A stretch of DNA of 64,000 nucleotides, from positions 2,542,001-2,606,000 of the forward strand of contig NZ_CP087203.1 in the NCBI RefSeq assembly GCF_026016325.1, written 5' to 3'. The position numbers and the translations under genes were made by a program. Source of the stretch: Pseudomonas sp. B21-056. Lineage in GTDB: Bacteria > Pseudomonadota > Gammaproteobacteria > Pseudomonadales > Pseudomonadaceae. The notes under the pieces are model-generated. The model saw only the letters and a program-made list of their open reading frames with translations, did not search any database and was not told the origin of the DNA. Shown one piece after another: positions 27,639 to 36,873 of this stretch; the first letter of the stretch is position 1, and every line of letters starts with the position of its first letter.

Positions 27639-28478
27639 TCAATCGGCATGATCCTCCGGCCCGTCATGAAGCTGATGAAAGATGTTGCGCTTCATGCGAA
27701 TGAATTCCGGATCCATGACCATGTCGAGGTTGCGCGGGCGGCCGATGGGCACGTCGAGTACTTCCTTGATCCGGCCGGGGCGTGCGCCCATCACGAATAT
27801 CCGGTCGCCCAGCAGGATCGCCTCGTCGATGTCATGGGTGACGAACAATACGGTCTTCTTGCTGTGGTCCCAGACCTTGAGCAGCAGTTGTTGCATTTGC
27901 AGGCGGGTCTGGCTGTCGAGCGCACCAAACGGTTCGTCCATCAACAGGATCTGCGGGTCGTTGGCCAGGGCACGAGCGATCGCCACCCGCTGCATCATCC
28001 CGCCGGAAAGCTGTTTGGAATAGTTGTCCGCAAAGCGCAGCAGGCCGACTTCGTTGAGATAGAACTCGACGATGTCCTTACGCTCGGCGGCGGGCATGCC
28101 ACGTCGCTTGAGGCCGAACTCGATGTTCTTGCGCACGGTCAGCCACGGGAACAGGGTGTAGCCCTGAAACACCATGCCGCGATCGGCACCGGGCCCATCG
28201 ACTTGTTGACCGCCGACGTAGATGTCGCCAGCAGTCGGCTCTGCCAGGCCCGCGGTCAGGTACAGCAGGCTGGATTTACCACAACCCGATGGGCCGACCA
28301 GCACCGCGAACTGTTGATCGGGGACGTCGAAAGAGACCTTGTCCAGCGCCGTGAACGTGTCGCCTGACGGCGTCTTGTATTGCAGGGTGACGTTGTCGAC
28401 CTGCAGACGCGGTGTGGCAGGCGCGGTCACTGCCGTTGGCCGTAGCGGAATCGGCGAAGTTGCGGTTACTGAGCCCAT
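27639..28478 (-). CDS. ABC transporter ATP-binding protein, nitrate/sulfonate/taurine type
   Basis: A 279-residue ATPase. Walker A GPSGCGKSS near residue 62, signature LSGGMMQRVAIARALA and Walker B ILLMDEPFGALD. The SsuB/TauB branch is indicated by QGYTLFPWLTVRKNIEFGL. The ATG at 28478 overlaps the end of the permease gene by 13 bases; a longer reading frame continuing upstream through the permease gene is a shadow. Last gene of the importer. Confidence 0.93.
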   Translation of the reverse strand: MGSVTATSPIPLRPTAVTAPATPRLQVDNVTLQYKTPSGDTFTALDKVSFDVPDQQFAVLVGPSGCGKSSLLYLTAGLAEPTAGDIYVGGQQVDGPGADRGMVFQGYTLFPWLTVRKNIEFGLKRRGMPAAERKDIVEFYLNEVGLLRFADNYSKQLSGGMMQRVAIARALANDPQILLMDEPFGALDSQTRLQMQQLLLKVWDHSKKTVLFVTHDIDEAILLGDRIFVMGARPGRIKEVLDVPIGRPRNLDMVMDPEFIRMKRNIFHQLHDGPEDHAD

Positions 28479-29269
28479 GCGGCCACCTTCAAGCGCAGAA
28501 GTCGGAAAAGTTGATCGGTGATCAGGCCCAACAGGCCGATGACCGCGATCGCCAGGAAAATCACATCGACCTGAAAACCACGCATGGCCTTGAGGCTCAG
28601 GTAACCCAGGCCGCTGGAGGCCGCGACCAGCTCGGCCACCACCAGGTAGGTCCAGGCCCAGCCCATGGTGACGCGCAGGGTATCCAATACGCCGGGCAGC
28701 GAAGCCGGGGCGATGACGTGCAACACCGCATCCGTGCGGCTGGAGCCGAGGGTGTACGAGGCGTTGATCAGGTCTTTGGAAATCCCTTTGGAGACATCGG
28801 CGATCATCACCAGTTGCTGGAAGAACACGCCGAAAATGATGATCGACACACGTTGTTCCAGGCCGATGCCGATCCACAGGATGAACAGCGGCACGAACGA
28901 GGTGACCGGCAGGTAGCGGATGAAGTTGACCAGTGGCTCGAGGAACGCCTGCACCACCCTGAAGCTCCCCATCATCAGACCGATCGGCACCGCGACCACC
29001 GATGAAACGATGAACCCGACCATCACCACTTCCACGCTGGCCCACACATGCGGACCGAGGGTGCCGTCATGGGCCAGGCGCATGGCCGCATCGAAGACCG
29101 CGCCCGGTGTCGGCAGGAACATCGCCGGCACCACCTCGCCGTAGGAAAGAAAGGCCCACAGGCCGATCATCAGGATCCAGGCCAGACCGCTGGCGCTCCA
29201 GACCACCTGCACAGGCAAGCTGGTCTTGGGCGTCAGGCAGCGGTTGAGCCACGAATTACGCTTGGACAT
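28466..29269 (-). CDS. ABC transporter permease, SsuC/TauC type
   Basis: A 267-residue membrane protein with about six segments (VVWSASGLAWILMIGLWAFL is the first) and the EAA-type loop KDLINASYTLGSSRTDAVLH. Family BPD_transp_1 of nitrate/sulfonate/taurine importers. It begins 14 bases after the binding-protein gene and overlaps the ATPase gene. Confidence 0.93.
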   Translation of the reverse strand: MSKRNSWLNRCLTPKTSLPVQVVWSASGLAWILMIGLWAFLSYGEVVPAMFLPTPGAVFDAAMRLAHDGTLGPHVWASVEVVMVGFIVSSVVAVPIGLMMGSFRVVQAFLEPLVNFIRYLPVTSFVPLFILWIGIGLEQRVSIIIFGVFFQQLVMIADVSKGISKDLINASYTLGSSRTDAVLHVIAPASLPGVLDTLRVTMGWAWTYLVVAELVAASSGLGYLSLKAMRGFQVDVIFLAIAVIGLLGLITDQLFRLLRLKVAAWAQ

Positions 29270-29283
29270 GAGGTGCTCCTGGT

Positions 29284-30270
29284 TTATTTCGGGCTGATGA
29301 AACGGTTGTCGATCAGGTCGCTGTAGCTCACGTTGTACGGCTTGCCCTGCAACTCGCTGGCGGTTTCGTTGGCCAGCTTGATGACCGTGGCGGCGTCGCC
29401 CTGAGTGCCGTTGCTGCCCAGCAGTTTCTCGCTCATGGCCTGGTCGTAGAAACGCACGCCTTTGGCGGCGGCTTCCAGTTCAACCGGGTCAGCGAGGTAG
29501 CCGCCGACACCTTTGGCCATGATCGCGTAGGCCTCTTTCGGGTGGTCTTTGGTGTACTGCACGGCCTTGTAGAGGCCGCTGACCAGCGCCTTGACGTCCG
29601 CTTGTTGTTTGTCGATCACATCGCAGCTCAGTGCCACGACATCGACGATCACGCCGGGCGTCGTGCTGCTGTCCACCAGCACCTTGCCTTTCTGCTTGTC
29701 GCGTACGGTGGTCAGGTGCGGTTCCCACGTCACTGCGGCAGGTACGCGCCCGGCGATGAAGGCGGTGGCCGCGTCGTCGGCGGTCATGTTCTGGATCGTC
29801 AGGTCGCTCATCTTCATGCCGGCGTTTTTCAGCAGGTAGTTGAGCCAGAACTGCGATACCGAACCTTCGTTGACCGCAACGGCCTTGCCCTTGAGGTCCT
29901 GCAGGCTGTCGACGTCCTTGCCCACCAGCACACCGTCGCCGCCATGGCTGTCATCCAGCGCGGCCACCGCCTTGAAGCAGAACTGCGGGCGGTACTTGAG
30001 GATTTCATCGAGGGTCGAGGCCGAACCGGACAACTTGCCCGAGGCCTGGGCTGCCATGTACATCGAGGCTTCTTCGATGGTCGGCAACTCGACGGTCAGG
30101 CCCTGCTCCTTGAAGTAGCCCAGATCCTTGGCCAGGTACAGGGTGCCGTAGCCCACCCAGGTGGTGTGTCCGATGGACAGGGTGCCGGCCTGAGCGCCAC
30201 CGGCAACGCCGACAGCGATTGCAGTCAGGGCCAGCGGACGCACGCAACGCGATACAAAAGACTTGATCAT
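29284..30270 (-). CDS. Periplasmic substrate-binding protein, NMT1/SsuA/TauA type
   Basis: A 328-residue binding protein with a Sec signal peptide (about 1-28, ending GVAGGAQA). Mature start TLSIGHTTWVGYGTLYLAKD and then LGYFKEQGLTVEL, the opening of the nitrate/taurine/thiamine-precursor binding family. The ATG at 30270 follows CCGGGAG. It is the first gene of the importer but lies 286 bases after the GMC oxidase, with a hairpin between. Substrate unknown; candidates include small amines, sulfonates or guanidino compounds. Confidence 0.9.
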   Translation of the reverse strand: MIKSFVSRCVRPLALTAIAVGVAGGAQAGTLSIGHTTWVGYGTLYLAKDLGYFKEQGLTVELPTIEEASMYMAAQASGKLSGSASTLDEILKYRPQFCFKAVAALDDSHGGDGVLVGKDVDSLQDLKGKAVAVNEGSVSQFWLNYLLKNAGMKMSDLTIQNMTADDAATAFIAGRVPAAVTWEPHLTTVRDKQKGKVLVDSSTTPGVIVDVVALSCDVIDKQQADVKALVSGLYKAVQYTKDHPKEAYAIMAKGVGGYLADPVELEAAAKGVRFYDQAMSEKLLGSNGTQGDAATVIKLANETASELQGKPYNVSYSDLIDNRFISPK

Positions 30271-30503
30271 TTGACACTCCCGGAATCGTGGTTTTAGTTC
30301 GTTATTTCTCGGGGCAGTGGAGCCAGGTGAAAACAAGGCATTCATGGCCTCTTGCGGACCTTCTCGCCTCTGTGGGGCAGGGTTGATGGTGGCCGATGTC
30401 GGGGGATAGGAAAATTAGTAAATATGTGGTCGCTGATGAGGAAAAAACTGGGGTGGAGGAGGGGCTCTGAATCGCGTTCAAACCTGGGGCGCGCGCAATG
30501 TTC

Positions 30504-30534
30504 AACGCCGCTTCCTGGTGCGAAAAGCGGCGTT
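30504..30534. terminator. Strong hairpin between the GMC oxidase and the ABC importer
   Basis: Stem AACGCCGCTT / AAGCGGCGTT with an 11-base loop. The T-run (TTTCTC) is on the plus-strand side only, while both genes read on the minus strand, so it is more likely an mRNA-processing or partial-readthrough hairpin than an efficient terminator for the oxidase. Confidence 0.5.
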
Positions 30535-30556
30535 TTTCTCAAGTCATTTCAAGCCT

Positions 30557-32155
30557 TCAAGAGCCCGTGGTCCGGCCCAGGATCAGGTCCGCCGCCTTCT
30601 CGCCGATCATGATGCAGGGCGCATTGGTGTTGCCGCTGATCAATGTCGGCATGATCGAGGCATCGACCACACGCAGTCCCTGAATGCCGTGCACCTTCAG
30701 GTCCGGCCCGACCACACTCATGGCGTCGATTCCCATCTTGCAGGTGCCCACCGGGTGGAACACCGTTGCCGCATACTTCCGCACGTAGGTCATCAGCTGT
30801 TCGTCCGTCTGCACGTGGGCACCGGGCAGTATCTCCTTGCCCCGAATGCCATCGAACGGTTGATCGGCGAGGATCCTGCGTGCCAGTTTCAGGCCTTCGA
30901 TCAATACCCTGGCGTCCTCGGGATCGGAGAGGAAGTTGAAGTCGATGACCGGTCTGGCCTCCCGGTCCAGGCGTATCTCGCCGATGCTCCTGGGCCTTAG
31001 TACGCAGGTGTGCACGGCATAACCGTGTCCCCACTCGAACAGCCGTCCGCGATGGCTGCGATAGCCTGGCACGAAATGAAATTGCACGTCGGGCAGGGCC
31101 TTGGCCAACGGCGTACGGGCGAAGCCTCCAGCCTCTACATAATTGGTCGTCAGCCAACCTTTTCTGCGCAACAGATAACGCAGCGGCGATAGGATAATGC
31201 TCGGCAAGGCGCCCAGTGAAAAACCCAGAGTCAGCGGGCTTTTCGAGCGAACGGTGATGAGCCCGTCGAGGTGATCCTGCAGGTTCTTGCCGACACCGGG
31301 CAGGTCATGTTCAACCCTGATCCCGGCACTCTGCAGTTCGCTCGCAGGCCCGATGCCTGACGCCAGCAACAGGCTCGGGCTGCCCAGTGATCCTGCCGAC
31401 AGAATGACCTCGCGGTTCGCACCCAGGACGAGAGTCTTGCCGTCCGATATCACCTTCACGCCCTTGGCCACTCGCTGCTGGAGCATCAAGGCCTGCACTG
31501 AGCAATCGGTGATCACGGTGAGGTTGGGGCGATCAAGCACGGGAGCGACAAACGCGCGATAGCTTGACAGGCGCCGGGCGTTTTTCTGCGTCAGGTTGTA
31601 GAGGCCACAGCCTTCGAGCGTTTCGCCGTTGAAGTCGTCGTTGAGAGGGATGCCCACGCGCTGCGCGGCTTTGACGAACAGTCGCGACACCGGATTGGGA
31701 TCGCGTGCCGCCTCGACGTGCAGCTCGCCTGTTGTGCCATGCAGGCGTGGGTCCTGGCCGAGCCGGTTGTTTTCCGATTGCTTGAAGTAGGGCAGCACAC
31801 TGTCCCAGTCCCACCCGGAACAACCGGCCTGGGCCCAGCGATCGTAATCACTGGCGTGGCCGCGAATGTAGATCATGCTGTTCATCGAGCTGGAGCCGCC
31901 CAGCGCCTTGCCGCGCGGCGTGTGCAGGGTTCGGCCATTGAGATGCTGTTGCGGCGCCGAGAAGAAGTTCCAGCTGTACTTTTTGCTTTTGTACAACGTG
32001 ATGGTTCCGGCGGGCGTCTGGATGCGCAGGCTGTTGTCGTGGCCGCCGGCCTCGATCAGGCAGACGCTGAGGTCGGGATCGGCGCTCAAACGGTTCGCCA
32101 GGACGCAACCGGACGAACCGGCGCCGACAATGATGTAGTCATATTCGGTTTTCAT
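30557..32155 (-). CDS. GMC-family alcohol/choline dehydrogenase
   Basis: A 532-residue FAD enzyme of the glucose-methanol-choline family. N-terminal YDYIIVGAGSSGCVLANRLS, then HTPRGKALGGSSSMNSMIYI (GMC signature 1), GSLGSPSLLLASGIGP (signature 2), and C-terminal TVFHPVGTCKMG with the catalytic His and SGNTNAPCIMIGEKAA. Substrates in this family range over choline, alcohols and amino alcohols. ATG at 32155 follows TTGGACG. It lies downstream of an aldehyde dehydrogenase on the same strand, as BetA/BetB pairs do, so alcohol to acid oxidation in two steps is likely. Confidence 0.9.
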   Translation of the reverse strand: MKTEYDYIIVGAGSSGCVLANRLSADPDLSVCLIEAGGHDNSLRIQTPAGTITLYKSKKYSWNFFSAPQQHLNGRTLHTPRGKALGGSSSMNSMIYIRGHASDYDRWAQAGCSGWDWDSVLPYFKQSENNRLGQDPRLHGTTGELHVEAARDPNPVSRLFVKAAQRVGIPLNDDFNGETLEGCGLYNLTQKNARRLSSYRAFVAPVLDRPNLTVITDCSVQALMLQQRVAKGVKVISDGKTLVLGANREVILSAGSLGSPSLLLASGIGPASELQSAGIRVEHDLPGVGKNLQDHLDGLITVRSKSPLTLGFSLGALPSIILSPLRYLLRRKGWLTTNYVEAGGFARTPLAKALPDVQFHFVPGYRSHRGRLFEWGHGYAVHTCVLRPRSIGEIRLDREARPVIDFNFLSDPEDARVLIEGLKLARRILADQPFDGIRGKEILPGAHVQTDEQLMTYVRKYAATVFHPVGTCKMGIDAMSVVGPDLKVHGIQGLRVVDASIMPTLISGNTNAPCIMIGEKAADLILGRTTGS

Positions 32156-32182
32156 GAGAGCGTCCAAGTGCTATGCCATGGC

Positions 32183-33673
32183 TCAACGCAGTTGAAACCA
32201 GGTGGTCTTCAGTTGTGTGTATTTGTCGAAGGAATGCAGCGACAGGTCGCGGCCGAAGCCGGACTGCTTGCCACCACCGAACGGCACGCTGACGTCCAGC
32301 GCGTCGACGGTATTGACCGAAACCGTTCCCGCATTCAGGCGGCTGGCGACCCGGTGCGCGCGATTGAGGTCGTCGCTCCACACCGATGCTGCGAGTCCAT
32401 AGATGTGCTCGTTGGCCATCTGCACGGCCTGGTCTTCGTTGTCGAACCGGGTGATCGCCAACACCGGGCCGAATACTTCTTCGCGGGACAAGCGCATGTC
32501 CGGCGTGACGTCAGTGAACAGTGTTGGACGGATGAAGTTATCCGAGCCGTTGATGATGACTCGCTCACCGCCCGTCACCCGTCGTGCGCCGCTGTCGCTC
32601 GCCTCGCCAATGTAATCCATGATGCGGGCGGCCTGGGTGGCGTCGACGATAGCGCCCATTTTGCTGGCGGGATTCAATGGGTCGCCGGGCTGCCAGTGCT
32701 GCGCTTTCTCGATCAGGCGCTCGACGAACTCATCGTGGATCGAGCGTTGCACCAACAGCCGTGAGTTGGCCGAGCAGACTTCTCCCTGGTTGAAAAAAAT
32801 GCCGAACGCAGCTTTCTCCGCTGCCAGATCCAGATCCTGGCAATCGGCGAACACCAGGTTCGGGCTCTTGCCACCGCACTCCAGCCACACCTGCTTGAGG
32901 TTGGATTGCGCGGCGTACTGCATGAAGTATTTGCCCACCTGGGTGGAGCCGGTGAAGGCCAGCGCATCGACATCCGGGTGCAGGCCCAGCGCACGTCCTG
33001 CCTGTTCACCGAGGCCGGTGATGACGTTGAACACACCCTCCGGTACGCCCGCTTCCAGCGCCAGTTCAGCCAGGCGCAAGGCCGAGAAGGGCGATTGTTC
33101 GGCGGGTTTAAGGATCACGCTGTTCCCGGCGGCGAGCGCCGGGGCGAGTTTCCAGGCCGCCATGTCCAGCGGGAAATTCCACGGCACCACCGCAGCGATC
33201 ACCCCCAGGGGTACGCGAGTGATGGTCGCCAGCGTGCCGGGACCGGTCGGTGCGACTTGGTCGTACAGTTTGTCGAGGCTTTCGGCATACCAGGCAAATA
33301 CATGGGCCGCCCCCGGCACGTCGATGCCATAGGCGTCCATCACCGGTTTGCCCATGCTCAGGGAGTCAAGCAACGCCAGTTCTTCGCGATGGGCCAGGAT
33401 CGATTCGGACAGGCGCAGCAGGATGGCTTTGCGTTCCCTGGGGTGCATGCGCGCCCAGGGGCCGGTTTCGAAGCATTGGCGAGCGATCTGGACCGCCTTG
33501 TCGACGTCGGCATCCGAGCACGCGGCCACATTGGCCAGCAAGGCATTGGTGGCCGGATTGATCACTGCAAAGGTTTCACCGCTATAGGCCTGGTGAGACT
33601 GGCCCGCGATCATGGCGCTGCTGATAAACCGTTGGCTATCAGCCAGATGTTGCCAGCTTTTCAAGTCCGTCAC
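32183..33673 (-). CDS. Aldehyde dehydrogenase, PuuC/KauB type
   Basis: A 496-residue NAD(P) aldehyde dehydrogenase. Motifs: VPWNFPLDMAAWKLAPALAA, LECGGKSPNLVFADC with the general base Glu region, NQGEVCSANSR with the catalytic Cys, and EEVFGPVLAITRF. I chose a GTG at 33673 (VTDLKSWQHLAD) since AGGAG lies six bases upstream; an ATG ten codons earlier has no ribosome site. In Pseudomonas this branch oxidises aminoaldehydes such as 4-guanidinobutyraldehyde or gamma-glutamyl-aminobutyraldehyde. It could therefore also supply the PuuC step missing from the cluster at 9-25 kb. Confidence 0.9.
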   Translation of the reverse strand: MTDLKSWQHLADSQRFISSAMIAGQSHQAYSGETFAVINPATNALLANVAACSDADVDKAVQIARQCFETGPWARMHPRERKAILLRLSESILAHREELALLDSLSMGKPVMDAYGIDVPGAAHVFAWYAESLDKLYDQVAPTGPGTLATITRVPLGVIAAVVPWNFPLDMAAWKLAPALAAGNSVILKPAEQSPFSALRLAELALEAGVPEGVFNVITGLGEQAGRALGLHPDVDALAFTGSTQVGKYFMQYAAQSNLKQVWLECGGKSPNLVFADCQDLDLAAEKAAFGIFFNQGEVCSANSRLLVQRSIHDEFVERLIEKAQHWQPGDPLNPASKMGAIVDATQAARIMDYIGEASDSGARRVTGGERVIINGSDNFIRPTLFTDVTPDMRLSREEVFGPVLAITRFDNEDQAVQMANEHIYGLAASVWSDDLNRAHRVASRLNAGTVSVNTVDALDVSVPFGGGKQSGFGRDLSLHSFDKYTQLKTTWFQLR

Positions 33674-33942
33674 TGCACACTCCTGAATGGCCTCCAGGGC
33701 CATGTTCACAATCGGTGGGGCCGATAGTGGTGGAATGGAAGACGACGGGAAACTAGTAAAAATGTCGTTGCTATCGATAAAAAAGCTCGCCTGAAAGGCG
33801 TCCTTGTTGATGCCCCACAGGCTGTTCGAGGATCGCTTTTTTAGCTTCATTGGGCAGCAATTTGCTTGTTTCCTCGCTGCTGTGAACATCGCAGAATAAC
33901 GCGCAGGACCCGGTACTCCGGTTCACCCAGTTCGAGGTAGCT

Positions 33943-34851
33943 ATGGCCGCTTACAATCTGCGACAACTCAAGTACTTCGTCACCACGGTGGAGTGCGGCA
34001 GCGTCGCCGAGGCCTCGCGCAAGCTCTACATCGCGCAGCCTTCGGTCTCGACCGCGATCAAGCACCTGGAAGAGAGCTTCGCCGTGCAGTTGTTCATCAG
34101 GCACCACGCCCAAGGCGTGTCACTGACCCCTGGTGGCGCGCGGTTCTATCGCAAGGCTCAGGAACTGCTGCGCGTGGCCCATGAATTCGAGCAGAACGCC
34201 CTGGCGGACAACGATATCGTTGCGGGTCAGATTGACATCGGCTGTTTCGAAACCGTCGCACCGTTGTACCTGCCGCGGCTGATTTCCGGTTTCCGCGACC
34301 GTTGGCCGGGGGTGGAAATTCGTATGCGCGATGGCGAGCAACAGGAACTGGTGCAGGCGCTGACCTCGGGCAGCATCGATCTGGCGATCCTTTATGAGCA
34401 TGACCTGGACAGCACGATCGAAACCGCGCCGCTGATGGCGCCGCAGCAGCCCTATGCGTTGTTGCCCGAAGGCCATCGCTTCGCCAATCAGGCGAAGGTT
34501 TCGCTCAACGATCTGGTGCTCGAACCCATGGTATTGCTCGATGTACAGCCGAGCCGGACCTATTTTGTCAGCATCTTCGAAGAGCGCGGCTTGAGCCCAC
34601 ATATCCAGTTCAGCTCACCGTCGATCGAGATGGTGCGGGGTATGGTGGGACGCGGTTTCGGCTTCTCGATTCTGGTGACCCGCCCCAAATCCGACTACAC
34701 CTATGATGGACAGAAAGTGGTGTGCGTGCCGCTGGCCGAACAGGTCACCGGCTCGGGGCTGTCAGCCGCCTGGCTTCGCCGCGCGCCATTGACCAAACCG
34801 GCGCAGCTGTTTGTGGATCATTGCCGGGAAGAGTTGGCACCCAGGATCTGA
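33943..34851 (+). CDS. LysR-family transcriptional regulator
   Basis: A 302-residue LysR protein: helix-turn-helix in 1-60 (GSVAEASRKLYIAQPSVSTA), substrate domain from about 90. GAGGTAGCT precedes the ATG. It is divergent from the aldehyde dehydrogenase/GMC oxidase genes, 269 bases away, and is the best candidate for their regulator. Its last 34 bases overlap the converging deacetylase gene. Confidence 0.92.
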   Translation: MAAYNLRQLKYFVTTVECGSVAEASRKLYIAQPSVSTAIKHLEESFAVQLFIRHHAQGVSLTPGGARFYRKAQELLRVAHEFEQNALADNDIVAGQIDIGCFETVAPLYLPRLISGFRDRWPGVEIRMRDGEQQELVQALTSGSIDLAILYEHDLDSTIETAPLMAPQQPYALLPEGHRFANQAKVSLNDLVLEPMVLLDVQPSRTYFVSIFEERGLSPHIQFSSPSIEMVRGMVGRGFGFSILVTRPKSDYTYDGQKVVCVPLAEQVTGSGLSAAWLRRAPLTKPAQLFVDHCREELAPRI

Positions 34852-35984
34852 ATCATCCGGCGCAACATCTCATCGCATCCTTCAAGTTGTTCGAGGCTCA
34901 CGAACTCATCCGGCTTATGCCCTTGATCCATGCTGCCAGGGCCGCACACCACGGTAGGAATGCCGATGGCGTCGAACAGTCCACCTTCGGTGCCGAACGC
35001 AACGGTCGTGAACGCTGCTGAGCCACAGAACTGCGCAATCAACTGCGCTGCCTGGCTTCTGGCGTCGGTGGCGAGCCCCGGGTATGCCGACAGCTCGTGG
35101 AAGCGAATGTCACTGCCCGGATCGACTTCGCGCATACGCGGCAGCAATTGTTCCTTTGCGTACTGCTGCAACTGTTGGGCGACCTTGAGCGGGTCTTGGG
35201 CCGGCAGTGCACGCACTTCAAAATCGAACCGGCAATCGGCTGGTACGATATTCAACGCCTTGCCGCCACTGATCAGTCCGGTTTGCACGGTGGTGAAAGG
35301 CGGATCGAAGCGCGCGTCCTGCAAGTGTCCGGCGCGCAGGGTCGAGCCGATGCGTCCCAGTTGCGCAATCAACTCGGCTGCGTATTCGATGGCGTTGACG
35401 CCTTGGGGCGCATAGGCCGAATGGCAGGCCGCGCCCGCTACGTCGCAGCGCATCGCCAGCTTGCCCTTGTGCCCAAGCACCGGTTTGAGTTCGGTGGGTT
35501 CGCCGATGATGCACAGCAGCGGTTTGACCGGGCGTAGCTCAAGCTCGGCCAGTAACGAACGGACGCCGAGACAGCCGACTTCTTCGTCATAGGACAGCGC
35601 GATGTGCACCGGCATCCGCAAGGGCGCTGCCAGCAACCCAGGCACCGCCGCCAGGACACAAGCGATGTAGGCTTTCATGTCGGCCGTGCCGCGTCCGAAC
35701 AGCTTGCCGTCTTTCTCGCTTAGCTCGAACGGTGCCACGCTCCAGGGTTGGCCGTCCACCGGCACCACATCGGTGTGACCGGACAGCACGATACCCGGCA
35801 GATCAGCCGGGCCGATCGTGGCAAACAGATTGGCCTTGCTGCGCTGCTCGTTGTAGATCAGTTCGCAGGGCACATCGAACTGCGCCAGATAATCGCGAAC
35901 GAAGGCGATCAGGTGCAGATTCGATTCGCGGCTGGTGGTATCGAAGCCCACCAGAGCGGCCAGCAGTTCCCGGCTACGGCTCAT
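34818..35984 (-). CDS. M20-family deacetylase (acetylornithine deacetylase, ArgE type)
   Basis: A 388-residue metallohydrolase with SGHTDVVPVDGQPW (first metal His-Asp), GRGTADMKAY (bridging Asp), SYDEEVGCLGVRSL (catalytic Glu pair) and GPGSMDQGHKPDEFV at the C-terminus. ArgE-type proteins remove acetyl or acyl groups from amino acids. The neighbours (DUF1028 protein, omega-aminotransferase) suggest a catabolic N-acyl amino acid or amide substrate rather than arginine synthesis. Ends overlapping the LysR gene. Confidence 0.9.
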   Translation of the reverse strand: MSRSRELLAALVGFDTTSRESNLHLIAFVRDYLAQFDVPCELIYNEQRSKANLFATIGPADLPGIVLSGHTDVVPVDGQPWSVAPFELSEKDGKLFGRGTADMKAYIACVLAAVPGLLAAPLRMPVHIALSYDEEVGCLGVRSLLAELELRPVKPLLCIIGEPTELKPVLGHKGKLAMRCDVAGAACHSAYAPQGVNAIEYAAELIAQLGRIGSTLRAGHLQDARFDPPFTTVQTGLISGGKALNIVPADCRFDFEVRALPAQDPLKVAQQLQQYAKEQLLPRMREVDPGSDIRFHELSAYPGLATDARSQAAQLIAQFCGSAAFTTVAFGTEGGLFDAIGIPTVVCGPGSMDQGHKPDEFVSLEQLEGCDEMLRRMIQILGANSSRQ

Positions 35985-36014
35985 GCGCGCAACCCCAGGT
36001 GAGTCATCGGTACT

Positions 36015-36689
36015 TTATTCATCGCCGGGCACGCCGTAACGAGGGGCTTTGGTCGGGTCGAGGGCACGGGTAATGTAATCCTGCATCTGTGGGCTGTAAT
36101 CGGCCCACAGTTGTACCAGCTTGCCGACCGGATCTTCGTCAGCCCAATCCACCCGCAGATCAACGATCGGCCAGGTCAGCTCACCCACCACCACCAGCGC
36201 CGCCGAATGCACCGGGCCGGCTTCACCCCCGGCCGCCACAGCTGCCTGCATCGCTGCAATCAGCCGATCGGCCAATTGGCCGCCGCTGGTTTCAAAGGTC
36301 TGCACCAGCGTCTCGATGACCGCGCGATCGGCAAGCATGTTGCCCGCACCGACGCATTGCTCGCCGGCGAGCGCATGGTGTGTGCCCAAGGTTTCGCTGC
36401 CGCTGAAGTGGGCGGTCTGGCCGAGGTGATCGATGGCGGTCAACTGGCGAAACTGGCTGTAGCCATTGCTGGTCAGCGCCCTGTCCAGCGCCTGGGCCAC
36501 GGACAGGCCGCTTTCCAATTGGTCGAGGACCTGGGGGCCAAGGGCAGGGAGGGTGATGTTCTGCGTGGCAACTGCCCCGACGCCCGGGCGCAGCCACGGG
36601 CAACGGGCGCCCACGGCAATGCTGGAGGAGCTTATGGCGATGCCCAACTGCCCTGTTTCGGCGCAACGGCCGACGATGGAAAACGTCAT
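36015..36689 (-). CDS. DUF1028-family protein (Ntn-hydrolase-like)
   Basis: A 224-residue protein of the DUF1028 family: it begins MTFSIVGRCAETGQLGIAIS and carries SSIAVGARCPWLRPGVGAVA, GHTHALAGEQC-like HHALAGEQCVGAGNML and AALVVVG. The family groups with N-terminal-nucleophile hydrolases; removal of Met1 would expose Thr2. No signal peptide. Starts at ATG 36689 behind AGGACG. It lies 30 bases before the deacetylase on the same strand, so the two form a unit; its reaction is unknown. Confidence 0.8.
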   Translation of the reverse strand: MTFSIVGRCAETGQLGIAISSSSIAVGARCPWLRPGVGAVATQNITLPALGPQVLDQLESGLSVAQALDRALTSNGYSQFRQLTAIDHLGQTAHFSGSETLGTHHALAGEQCVGAGNMLADRAVIETLVQTFETSGGQLADRLIAAMQAAVAAGGEAGPVHSAALVVVGELTWPIVDLRVDWADEDPVGKLVQLWADYSPQMQDYITRALDPTKAPRYGVPGDE

Positions 36690-36873
36690 GGTGTGTTCGT
36701 CCTGTTTCGTCCTGACCTTCCGTCCGCTGTCCGGGCAGCGTGTGCGACGCTGCCGGACGGGGACGGTACATGACTGCATTGTGTCGACGCGCTGCAGTGG
36801 GCGAAACGAGGTTTTTTGTGGAGCCTGACTACGTAAAAACTTCTCAAGCGGCACTTGAGGCTACAGCGCCTGC

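Noticed and set aside
28479-29045. Upstream extension of the ABC ATPase frame through the permease gene
   Set aside because: The extension lies antisense-free but in the wrong frame of a clear permease gene; the ATPase domain begins after 28478.
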